From: JACDQM01 sp044373315
GTDB taxonomy: Bacteria; Pseudomonadota; Gammaproteobacteria; Burkholderiales; Burkholderiaceae_C
Direction of reading: 5' to 3'
NCBI RefSeq assembly: GCF_044373315.1
Contig: NZ_JBILQK010000070.1
Coordinates: forward strand, 1 to 20,324
Length of the DNA stretch: 20,324 nucleotides
The notes under the pieces are model-generated. The model had not been told where the DNA came from and did not search any database. It saw nothing but the letters and a program-made list of their open reading frames with translations. Shown piece by piece: positions 1 to 5,702 of this stretch. A program made the translations under genes and the position numbers. The first letter of the stretch is position 1. The number at the start of each line of letters is the position of its first letter.

Positions 1-72
1 AAGCAACTCGGCTGAGAATTGCGGCTGCGCCGCCTTGTCCGCCGTGGCGGTCGTCTTCGTCTTGCGTGGCAT
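1..72 (-). CDS. Probable transposase, N-terminal fragment (runs off window)
   Basis: Only the first 24 codons are present and the gene continues past the left edge. The start at 72 is well supported: AAGGAG at 83-78 lies five bases upstream. A competing ATG at 76 sits only one base after that site and gives a less protein-like reading. The visible peptide begins MPRKTKTTATADKAAQPQ and ends FSAELL. A basic, low-complexity start leading into an '..ELL' segment is what I remember from IS256-family transposases, which cut and paste DNA with a DDE nuclease domain. None of the catalytic domain is visible. The family call also leans on the terminus-like DNA just upstream (about 101-126). It could be another small basic protein. 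Confidence 0.45.
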   Translation of the reverse strand, partial: MPRKTKTTATADKAAQPQFSAELL

Positions 73-126
73 TCATGCTCCTTGTCGACATGCTATGCCT
101 CACACACAAAATTTCTGACAGGTTCC
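1..126 (-). mobile_element. Right-hand piece of a probable IS256-like insertion sequence
   Basis: The DNA upstream of the partial transposase reads, on the minus strand, CCTGTCAGAAATTTTGTG, with its inner end near 101 and its outer end near 126. A TGTCA-N-AATTTTGTGTG type end resembles the termini of IS256-family elements as I recall them. The outer boundary is an estimate: the matching inverted repeat and the target duplication would lie outside the window. If correct, the element inserted immediately upstream of the four-gene operon starting at 304 and may have cut off that operon's promoter or a preceding gene. Confidence 0.4.
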
Positions 127-192
127 CCTTGGGAAGGCGTGTATCTGAGAAATACACCATCTCCCGCAGCGAAGCCGGCCCGGCAGGTGCGC

Positions 193-294
193 ATGGGCGT
201 GCTGTTGGCTATTCGCTGCCGCGACGGTCCTAAGCCCGCCGCATACCAACAGGCCCGCGACCGCATAGCCGCATCACTGATTCAGACCAAGTAG
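193..294 (+). CDS. Possible small ORF or 3' remnant ahead of the unknown operon
   Basis: This is a 33-codon reading frame (MGVLLAIRCRD ... ASLIQTK) ending nine bases before the gene at 304. The third codon positions are mostly G or C, as in real genes nearby, and a weak GCAGGTG lies upstream of the ATG. The same frame is open further upstream, into the presumed IS end. It may therefore be the tail of a gene truncated by the insertion rather than a small gene. No family is recognised and it may not be coding. Confidence 0.22.
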   Translation: MGVLLAIRCRDGPKPAAYQQARDRIAASLIQTK

Positions 295-303
295 GAACCT
301 CTC

Positions 304-639
304 ATGATTCGCAAACAAGACCCCAGCCAGTCTCATCCGTACCAAAGCCAGCAGCACGCAGCCGCGCCTAAAGCTGGCCCGATGCTCCGGCCGGCCCACC
401 AGGGCCAAGACCCGACCCGCGAGGACGCCAAGCTGCCTGATCCCCGCCTGTCGGAAGCCCAGGCCCGCCGCTGGTCGCCGCTGGTGAGCGTGCCCGGCTT
501 CAACGCCCAGGGCGGCGACCTGGAGCGGCTGCGCGCCTGCGGCATGCAGACCGGCATCGTGAACGGCGTGCTCTGCATCCGCAGCGCCGACCTTGGCCGC
601 GCCAAAGAACTGCTGTCCAGCAACAAGGAGGGCGCGTAA
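304..639 (+). CDS. Hypothetical protein, first gene of a four-gene accessory operon
   Basis: This 111-residue protein is not one I can name. Residues 1-50 are rich in Gln, Pro, Ala and His and look disordered. Residues 55-111 look folded, with LVSVPGFNAQGGDLERLR followed by a short beta-like stretch GIVNGVLCIR and a helix ending RAKELLSSN. No signal peptide or membrane segment is visible. AGGAAC lies seven bases before the ATG. The stop overlaps the next start by one base (TAATG), so the two are almost certainly translated together. Position next to a probable IS and linked to three other small unknown genes suggests prophage or genomic-island cargo; that is inference. Confidence 0.7.
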   Translation: MIRKQDPSQSHPYQSQQHAAAPKAGPMLRPAHQGQDPTREDAKLPDPRLSEAQARRWSPLVSVPGFNAQGGDLERLRACGMQTGIVNGVLCIRSADLGRAKELLSSNKEGA

Positions 640-1295
640 TGCTCGAAGCCATCAAGACTCTGCGCGCCGACGAGGCAGCTCTTGCCCAGCGCGCCGCCAG
701 CTTGCGTCAGCGCCGTGATCTGCTCGCTGCTCGTCAGCACGAACTGTCCGACCAGCTCACGGCCATCAAGACCCAGCAGACAGCCTCGGCCGATCTGCTC
801 GCCGATGCACTAGCGGCCGACGATGCAGAAGCCATCGCCAAGGCGCGCAAGAGCCTCGCCAGTGCTTCCGCTGGTGCTGTTGAGGCTCAGACCCTGACGG
901 GCGAGATTCAGGCGCTCCAGGTTGCCATCGCCAAGCTGGAAGCCGATATGGTCGCTGTCGAAGAACGGCGCCGCTCGCTGTTCGGCCGCGAGCGCGCCGC
1001 CGTGGTGGCTTTCGCTGATGACATGGCCGGGCCTGTTGTGGCGAAGTGCCGCGCCGCTGCCAGCCAGCTCGGCGAAGCCTTGGCCGAGTTGGCGACCCTG
1101 TCCGAGTTGGCCCAAGCCGCCAACGGCCAGCCGCACCGCTTCTGCGGCGTGCTGCCGCCGTCCCTCGACCTCGTGCCGGTTGGCTTGGATCGCACCGAGC
1201 CGCTGCGGGTGTTGGTGGCGACCCAGCTTCAGGCCGCCCGGGAGCGTCTACGCGTCATCCTGGCCGATGCGGGCTTCAATGCGGCCGACCAATGA
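639..1295 (+). CDS. Coiled-coil protein of unknown function, second gene of the operon
   Basis: A 218-residue protein. Residues about 5-55 and 85-125 are heptad-like, very rich in Ala, Leu, Gln, Glu and Arg, and predict long alpha-helical coiled coils. A less charged helical part (130-165) leads to a C-terminal segment with HRFCGVLPPSLDLVPVG and a final helix. There is no signal peptide or clear membrane segment. A strong AGGAGG lies seven bases upstream of the ATG, inside the preceding gene. It overlaps that gene by one base and the next by four (ATGA), which argues for obligate co-expression. Such proteins in mobile elements can be scaffolds or structural partners, but no homologue is recognised, so no function is assigned. 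Confidence 0.75.
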   Translation: MLEAIKTLRADEAALAQRAASLRQRRDLLAARQHELSDQLTAIKTQQTASADLLADALAADDAEAIAKARKSLASASAGAVEAQTLTGEIQALQVAIAKLEADMVAVEERRRSLFGRERAAVVAFADDMAGPVVAKCRAAASQLGEALAELATLSELAQAANGQPHRFCGVLPPSLDLVPVGLDRTEPLRVLVATQLQAARERLRVILADAGFNAADQ

Positions 1296-1585
1296 GCGAG
1301 ATAGACGCACTCAAAAGCCAGCACCACGGCCCGCAAACCCGCGCCGTTGCTGGCTTTGATGAACCACACCCCCTGGGGGCGCGTCGGAGCCGTGCCAACT
1401 TGAACAGCCTGGAGGGCGTGGCCCGGGAGCTCGGTCGCGTCTACAGGAGGGCAGACCGTGGCGAAATGCCCTGGGGTGAAGCAACCAAGGCTGCATTCAT
1501 CCTGACCAGTCTGGGCAAGGTACTGGAGGCGGCCATCATCGAACAGCGACTAACCGCATTGGAGGGCATGGTCAATGAGCAGTAG
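1292..1585 (+). CDS. Small hypothetical protein, third gene of the operon
   Basis: A 97-residue protein. The frame is open further upstream, but the start at 1292 is preferred because its ATGA overlap with the stop of the preceding gene is the usual sign of translational coupling. Residues 1-35 are polar and probably flexible. Residues 38-92 form a likely helical bundle (SLEGVARELGRVYRR, then ATKAAFILTSLGKVLEAAI, then EQRLTALE). The pattern of two or three amphipathic helices resembles small phage proteins encoded near packaging genes, but I cannot name a family. It overlaps the following gene by eleven bases. Confidence 0.7.
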   Translation: MSEIDALKSQHHGPQTRAVAGFDEPHPLGARRSRANLNSLEGVARELGRVYRRADRGEMPWGEATKAAFILTSLGKVLEAAIIEQRLTALEGMVNEQ

Positions 1586-1877
1586 GCTAAAACGGCTAGA
1601 AGCCATCGAGGCTGCCCTGCGTAGGCGCCGGAGCGATCAAGACGAGCTGCTGGCCTTGACGGTGAGCGGCTTGATCGAGCGCGCTTCTGTTCTGATGACC
1701 CGAGCTGGCGGGCCGATTCCGCTGAGTGTCGGCTCCAGCGTGGTAACGCCGACGCTCGGGGAGGACGCCTCAAAGTTCATGGGGCGGCTGTTGTCCGCTG
1801 TTCACGCTGAAGTTGCCACCCGGGAGTTGCCGTTGTCCCTTGCCGACTTTTACGAGCTACAGCCCAAGATGGCATGA
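1575..1877 (+). CDS. Small hypothetical protein, last gene of the operon; decayed relative near tRNA-Ser
   Basis: A 100-residue protein. Residues 1-20 are a basic helix (MSSRLKRLEAIEAALRRRR), a middle helix spans 22-45, and the C-terminus carries ELPLSLADFYELQP (residues 84-97). GGAGGG lies eight bases before the ATG, which sits within the end of the preceding gene. No enzyme motif, signal peptide or membrane span is visible. A similar C-terminal segment (RLPLSLGEFYRLLP) is encoded at 5342-5410 in a stretch with no intact gene. This gene family was therefore present at least twice in the accessory region. Function unknown; phage or island cargo is the best guess. Confidence 0.7.
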   Translation: MSSRLKRLEAIEAALRRRRSDQDELLALTVSGLIERASVLMTRAGGPIPLSVGSSVVTPTLGEDASKFMGRLLSAVHAEVATRELPLSLADFYELQPKMA

Positions 1878-2177
1878 AGGCGTTGGGCTCTGTCAGTGCT
1901 TGTTTCGGCGAGCTTGTGCATCCAGTTCGGCGACTTCGACACACCTGTCTAGCTGGCGGGTTAAACGCGACATTCGCCGCTCAGCATGAAGGCCAGCCGT
2001 CGGCCAGGTGCGGCCATCGTTCAAGCGGACAAGCAGTCGTTCAATGTTGAAACTCAGAGGCTGCCGAAAGCAGTCCGCACCGCGCAGCACAAAATCCCCT
2101 GTTGCGTGTCCCACAGCCAGTCCATGAAGGAGGCAAGACAGCGCTGAATACGTTCTCTGTTTAACAACTCGGGCGCC
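1878..2177. other. Gene-poor stretch between the unknown operon and the kinase gene
   Basis: No convincing gene lies here. On the minus strand a frame with a GTG at 2114 stays open to 1893 (73 codons, no recognised domain, no clear ribosome site). That frame is continuous with the histidine kinase frame after its TGA at 2180-2178. The text around 2060-2080 (GCCGAAAGCAGTCC) is like the CGAAAGCCGCCAGTC around 5275-5290. From memory both resemble degenerate non-coding sequence common in the intergenic regions of gamma- and betaproteobacterial accessory DNA. No T-rich hairpin terminator is evident for either flanking operon. Confidence 0.4.
1893..2114 (-). CDS. Doubtful small ORF downstream of the kinase
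   Basis: A GTG-started frame of 73 codons with no recognisable domain. The predicted protein is basic at its C-terminus (ending DAQARRNKH) and has no membrane span. No good ribosome site precedes the GTG. It lies 63 bases downstream of the kinase stop on the same strand and in the same frame. It is listed because it is the only open frame of any length in this gap; chance or a decayed gene are both more likely than a functional product. Confidence 0.15.
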   Translation of the reverse strand: MGHATGDFVLRGADCFRQPLSFNIERLLVRLNDGRTWPTAGLHAERRMSRLTRQLDRCVEVAELDAQARRNKH

Positions 2178-3530
2178 TCAAAAATCCAGCTGAAAAAGAG
2201 CACCACCGAGCGCCGATGGCTTGCACGTCAAGCGCCATCCATGCGCATGCGCCACTTCCATGCAAATGGCCAGGCCCAGACCAGAACCTGGTTTCGTGTT
2301 GTCCGGAGCCCGCCAGAACCTTTCGAATACATGGCTGCGCTGGTGTTCAGGGACGCCTTTGCCTTGATCCTCTACGCAGATACCCCGTTGGGTCAGACCG
2401 ATGCGCACCGTCCCTCCAGTCGGTGAATGATCGACGGCGTTTTCGATCAGGTTTTTCAGCATGACAAACAGTTCACCTGTGTCCGCCATGACCCTGATGT
2501 CAGGCGATCCCAGCATGATCTGCAAGCTGACTTCAGCCCTTTGTGCGCGCCACAACAAGAACCTGCTCACTTGTCGCGCAACGTCTTCCAGCAAGACGGG
2601 CTGCAGCTTCAGAGGGCGACCACCCGACACTTCTGCCACATGCAGCAGTTGATTGACGGTGCGGCCAAGGGCGTCGATGTCGTTCAATGTCTCTGGAGCC
2701 ACGCGCTCTGCCTGTCCCTCCAACTGACCGCGCAGCACCGCTATGGGAGTCTTGAGCTCATGGGCAGCGTTGGCAAAAAACTGCTGCTGTGCATCGAAAG
2801 CCACCTCCAAACGCGCCAATGCCTCGTTGAAAGCAATGACCAGGGGTCTGATCTCCGTGGGTAAAGGCTCCACCGGTATGCGGGCGGACAAGTTGGCCTG
2901 CCCGACGTTGCGTGCAGCCTGACTGGCAAGACGGATCGGCTGCAGCACACTTCTCACGCCCCAATAGCTCAGCACGGCCAAGACAGCTGCAGCCAACGCG
3001 GCCATGATGCCCACGGCCTCGGTGACGGCCGGCACGATGGCCTCCTGTGCCAGCTTGGCAAAGCGGTCACTGCGCCCCACTTGAACCCAGTAGTCTCGCT
3101 CCTGGATGCGATGGCGCACAGCGGCAACGTGAAAGGGGGTGCGATTGACCTCTGTGCGCAGGTAGTGACCATCCTGCTGGTCCGCTGGTATGCCGGGCAA
3201 CAGGCTGCTCAAGTCGCCATCTGAAGAGGCGATCACACGACCATCAGTGGTCATTACACGGTATTTGAGGTTTGCGAAAAAGGCGTCAAAACTCTCGGCA
3301 TCTTGTCCTTCCAACCGCACGGTGACCTGACCTTTATCGTCGACCAGGATGGCTTCTGCGATATCGTGGGTCTGGCCCATCAGGCTTTGATGCGTGATGA
3401 AGTTGCCAAAACGCTGGGCAAGAACTGCCTGCACAGACAGATACAAGCCAGCCAGTATGGCGATAGCCAAAGAAAACACCAGCGTCAGGCGAAGCGCAAG
3501 GCTAGGTGTTCGGAAGAACCGCCAGTGCAT
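2178..3530 (-). CDS. Two-component sensor histidine kinase
   Basis: A 450-residue inner-membrane kinase that should autophosphorylate on His and pass the phosphate to the response regulator encoded just upstream. Order of parts: membrane helix about 12-37; periplasmic sensor region about 38-165, with no named domain; second helix about 167-195; HAMP linker to about 245; dimerisation domain with the phospho-acceptor in AAHELKTP (His257); ATP-binding domain with N-box NLIENAVDHSP (360-370), DQGKG (388-392), FERFWRAP (402-409) and GSGLGL (415-420). All key motifs are intact. The architecture is that of QseC/PmrB/TctE-type kinases. The ATG at 3530 is chosen because longer upstream readings run through the regulator gene; it overlaps that gene by 29 bases. 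The ligand cannot be read from sequence. Confidence 0.93.
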   Translation of the reverse strand: MHWRFFRTPSLALRLTLVFSLAIAILAGLYLSVQAVLAQRFGNFITHQSLMGQTHDIAEAILVDDKGQVTVRLEGQDAESFDAFFANLKYRVMTTDGRVIASSDGDLSSLLPGIPADQQDGHYLRTEVNRTPFHVAAVRHRIQERDYWVQVGRSDRFAKLAQEAIVPAVTEAVGIMAALAAAVLAVLSYWGVRSVLQPIRLASQAARNVGQANLSARIPVEPLPTEIRPLVIAFNEALARLEVAFDAQQQFFANAAHELKTPIAVLRGQLEGQAERVAPETLNDIDALGRTVNQLLHVAEVSGGRPLKLQPVLLEDVARQVSRFLLWRAQRAEVSLQIMLGSPDIRVMADTGELFVMLKNLIENAVDHSPTGGTVRIGLTQRGICVEDQGKGVPEHQRSHVFERFWRAPDNTKPGSGLGLAICMEVAHAHGWRLTCKPSALGGALFQLDF

Positions 3531-4185
3531 AACCCACGCCTTTTGTGTTGATGATCGATACACCGGATTGCAGCACACCCAACTTGCCACGCAAACGATG
3601 GATGGCAACGTCCAGCGCTTTGGGGGTGATCTCGGAGAATGCACCCCAAGCGGCAGACTCCAAAGCCGCTCGGCGAACAACCTTGCCTTCATGCCGCATC
3701 AAAGTCAGGATGATCTGCAACTCGCTGGGAGACAACGTGATGGAGGCTGCGCCTACAAAAAGCGTGCTGGCCTGAGCTGACACTTTCAAATCCGCAAAAG
3801 AGGATTCATCAGGCAACCACGGCTGGTTGCGTCGCATCAGGGCCTTGACACGGGCCACCATTTCGGCCATTTCAAAAGGTTTGGCAAGGTAATCGTCGGC
3901 ACCGGTTTCGAGGCCGCTCACGCGGTCGCCCAGCGCATCCCGCGCAGTCAGGATCATGCACGGTATGGACTGTCGAAGGGCCCGCAACTGCGCCAGCAGC
4001 GACAGCCCATCGCCATCGGGCAAGCCGCGGTCCAGAATCAGCACGTCGTAACGCGCAGTTTCCAGGAACACGGCAGCATGCCCAAGTGTGGCGACCGTGT
4101 CACAGGCCATTCCTTGCGCCTGTAAAGCGGCCGCCACGGCCTGGGCCATGCGTGGGTGGTCTTCAACAATCAGGACTCTGGGCAT
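3502..4185 (-). CDS. OmpR/PhoB-family response regulator
   Basis: A 227-residue DNA-binding regulator and partner of the adjacent kinase. The receiver domain (1-118) has the acidic pocket E8-D9, phospho-acceptor D52 in LILDRGLPDGDG, T79 in ILTARD and K101 in YLAKPFE. The C-terminal winged helix (about 130-225) ends in the typical ALDVAIHRLRGKL ... GVGYAL segment. The start at 4185 gives MPRVLIVEDH, the normal beginning of the family; longer readings extend into the membrane-protein gene. It lies 17 bases downstream of that gene and overlaps the kinase. Likely targets include its own operon, but the binding site is not proven. Confidence 0.94.
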   Translation of the reverse strand: MPRVLIVEDHPRMAQAVAAALQAQGMACDTVATLGHAAVFLETARYDVLILDRGLPDGDGLSLLAQLRALRQSIPCMILTARDALGDRVSGLETGADDYLAKPFEMAEMVARVKALMRRNQPWLPDESSFADLKVSAQASTLFVGAASITLSPSELQIILTLMRHEGKVVRRAALESAAWGAFSEITPKALDVAIHRLRGKLGVLQSGVSIINTKGVGYALAVLPNT

Positions 4186-4202
4186 ACTGCAAAGCGTGCA
4201 AA

Positions 4203-4862
4203 TCAGAATCGATACGTCACGCCCAAGTTGAACGATGCGGGTTGGTACTTGGGTTTCCCACCCAAGGCGCTGCCCGCATTGGCCGACTTGAAAGACCGGC
4301 TGCCCATGTTGCTCCAGCGCAGGTCGGCGCTCGCGCTCCAACGGTCGGACAGATCCACCTCACCACCTACGATGACTTGGGTGGCCAACCCGCCGCGGTG
4401 CGAGTACTCCTGCTCTGAACCTCCACGGCTGAGGTCGATATCCAGCTCAGTGACGTAACCCAGTCCTGCGCCGACAAAGGGGCGCACCACGCCCATTTTT
4501 TGGAATCGGTAATAGCCATTGAGGAACACCGTCGTTGATGCGAAATCACCCGTAACGGGTACCCCGCCGATGCTGTTAAGTTTGTGGCTGCGATAGTCCC
4601 AAGCCAGTTCTGCGGCCCAGCCGTTACCGTAGCGCTGTCCGATAGCACCGCCCAAGCCGGTGCCGCCGCCAAAGTCACCCTTGCCGTTGAGGGTAGCCAT
4701 GGCAGTTCTTGATTCTGTGAAATTGGTCGAAGCCAGCGTGCTGCTTCCACCATATGCGGTGACGTACAAACCCGCTTTTTCTTGAGCAGCAACCGATAGC
4801 GAACACGTCAGCGAAACGCCTGCCAACGCGAAAGGAATGAGCGACTTGATTGGAATGATCAT
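4203..4862 (-). CDS. Outer membrane beta-barrel protein
   Basis: A 219-residue precursor. Residues 1-26 form a signal peptide (Met-Ile-Ile-Pro-Ile-Lys, a hydrophobic core, then SLSVAA with cleavage likely before QEKAG). The mature part alternates short amphipathic strands with turns, contains FVGAGLGYVTE, a motif typical of OmpA-like or OmpW-like small barrels, and ends in GVTYRF. A C-terminal Phe is the usual signal for the Bam insertion machinery. About eight strands fit the length. The ATG at 4862 is chosen because the signal peptide starts there, though no clear Shine-Dalgarno precedes it. It is the first gene of an operon with the regulator and kinase, so the pair may sense an envelope condition affecting this protein. 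Function is otherwise unknown. Confidence 0.85.
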   Translation of the reverse strand: MIIPIKSLIPFALAGVSLTCSLSVAAQEKAGLYVTAYGGSSTLASTNFTESRTAMATLNGKGDFGGGTGLGGAIGQRYGNGWAAELAWDYRSHKLNSIGGVPVTGDFASTTVFLNGYYRFQKMGVVRPFVGAGLGYVTELDIDLSRGGSEQEYSHRGGLATQVIVGGEVDLSDRWSASADLRWSNMGSRSFKSANAGSALGGKPKYQPASFNLGVTYRF

Positions 4863-4910
4863 TGCGAATAACCCATTGAGGAGTGAGAGTGGAGGGAGTG
4901 CGACGGGGTG

Positions 4911-4949
4911 AACCCTCCGCCGCGCCACCATTCTTCTGTCAGGAGGGTT
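4911..4949 (-). promoter_or_regulatory. Long-armed inverted repeat in the leader of the membrane-protein operon
   Basis: AACCCTCC at 4911-4918 pairs perfectly with GGAGGGTT at 4942-4949. The pairing can be extended by ACC/GGT with one bulged base, giving about eleven pairs around a 23-base loop. It lies 49 to 87 bases upstream of the ATG at 4862, so in the transcript it could form a leader hairpin. There is no T run, so it is not a typical terminator. A regulatory leader element or a protein-binding site are both possible. Confidence 0.4.
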
Positions 4950-4962
4950 ACCACAAGGTAAC
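4947..4962. promoter_or_regulatory. Interrupted palindrome GTTACC-N4-GGTAAC, possible operator
   Basis: Two perfect six-base half sites face each other across ACAA, about 85-100 bases upstream of the membrane-protein start. It abuts and partly overlaps the leader inverted repeat. The symmetry suggests a dimeric regulator. OmpR-type regulators more often bind direct repeats, so the cognate regulator at 4185 is not the obvious ligand. No matching -35/-10 pair could be assigned with confidence. Confidence 0.3.
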
Positions 4963-4993
4963 TGGCCTCAATGAATGAAAAATGCCCAACTCA

Positions 4994-5012
4994 GTCCCAC
5001 AAAGTCCCACAG
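4994..5012. repeat. Paired GTCCCA motif, ten-base period
   Basis: GTCCCA occurs at 4994-4999 and 5004-5009, followed by CAG. On the minus strand this reads TGGGACTTTGTGGGAC. The same arrangement, GTCCCA-N4-GTCCCA-N-AG, occurs at 20196-20214 beyond yicC. Ten-base spacing puts the two copies on one face of the helix, as for arm-type integrase sites or a regulator dimer. The repeat is seen directly; the role is inference. Confidence 0.4.
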
Positions 5013-5341
5013 TCAAAGCATTGCACAGAGCAAGGCTGGGCTTGACGCTGGTCACAGGCAGGTTGGTTTGCGCTAAACATCACCGATCCGGCATGGTTAC
5101 CACATGGGCAGTTGGGTTTGCCTGCGATGAAGAGCGTTATGTTGTCCATGTCAGTGGCCTGAAAGAATGGGGGTAATTGGGGGAACGGGCAAGCATAAGC
5201 AAACCACGAAACCCGGCATCCACTTACACCCAGTGACCGCTTCGCTCAGAGTCCTTGCATGACCGCAAAGGGTCGAAAGCCGCCAGTCACGGGATGCTAC
5301 GGCGGACATCGGGCCGCCTCTTGCCACGTTGTCGGCGCGAC

Positions 5342-5410
5342 GCCATCCGTGCTGCTGTTGCTGCCGAACGGCTGCCGCTCTCGCTGGGTGAGTTCTACAG
5401 ACTCTTGCCG
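5342..5410 (+). pseudogene. Degenerate fragment related to the unknown gene at 1575-1877
   Basis: Translation of this stretch contains RLPLSLGEFYRLLP preceded by AIRAAVAAE. Aligned without gaps to residues 75-97 of the protein encoded at 1575-1877 (ending ELPLSLADFYELQP), 13 of 23 residues match by my count. Upstream, the frame does not give anything like the rest of that 100-residue protein, and no start with a ribosome site is seen. The frame runs on past the expected stop into the tRNA gene. It is best read as the surviving 3' end of a lost paralogue, left when an accessory element rearranged beside the tRNA. Confidence 0.5.
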
Positions 5411-5502
5411 ACAGACAGTAGTTCGGCTGCGACGACGACTCGCCACCGCCAAGCACATCGCAGGATGTTGGGTCGGATGTTGGGACCGCCCCGTCGTAAT
5501 GA

Positions 5503-5537
5503 AAAAAGCCCAAGCAAATCAATTGCTTGGGCTTTTT
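5503..5537 (-). terminator. Rho-independent terminator after serS-tRNA-Ser
   Basis: A perfect 15-base inverted repeat (5503-5517 with 5523-5537, core AGCCCAAGCAA) surrounds a five-base loop. Its outer arms are A/T runs, so it can act on both strands. On the minus strand it follows the tRNA 3' end by only two bases and ends in a run of T, which fits termination of the serS-tRNA transcript. It would also block read-through from the accessory region. Confidence 0.85.
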
Positions 5538-5539
5538 AT

Positions 5540-5630
<91 letters not shown>

Positions 5631-5702
5631 TGATTAGGTGCTCGCGTGGTTCAGTGCGAGTAAGCCCGCAAGTATAGCGGAGTTTTTCAGCTCCGCAGAC
5701 GA

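Larger units (their letters stand above)
4980..5502. other. Decayed accessory DNA between the membrane-protein operon and tRNA-Ser
   Basis: No intact gene is supported. From left to right the stretch holds a GTCCCA pair (4994-5009), a 64-codon frame at 4982-5176 with no protein-like features, text around 5260-5300 (GGTCGAAAGCCGCCAGTCAC) of the degenerate intergenic type, and a fragment related to the gene at 1575-1877. Frames disagree along its length, as expected for eroded sequence. It ends at the bidirectional terminator beside tRNA-Ser, a usual integration target for islands. Confidence 0.5.

Noticed and set aside
4982..5176. 64-codon plus-strand frame
   Set aside because: No ribosome site, no domain, and it covers the GTCCCA repeat; treated as part of decayed DNA.
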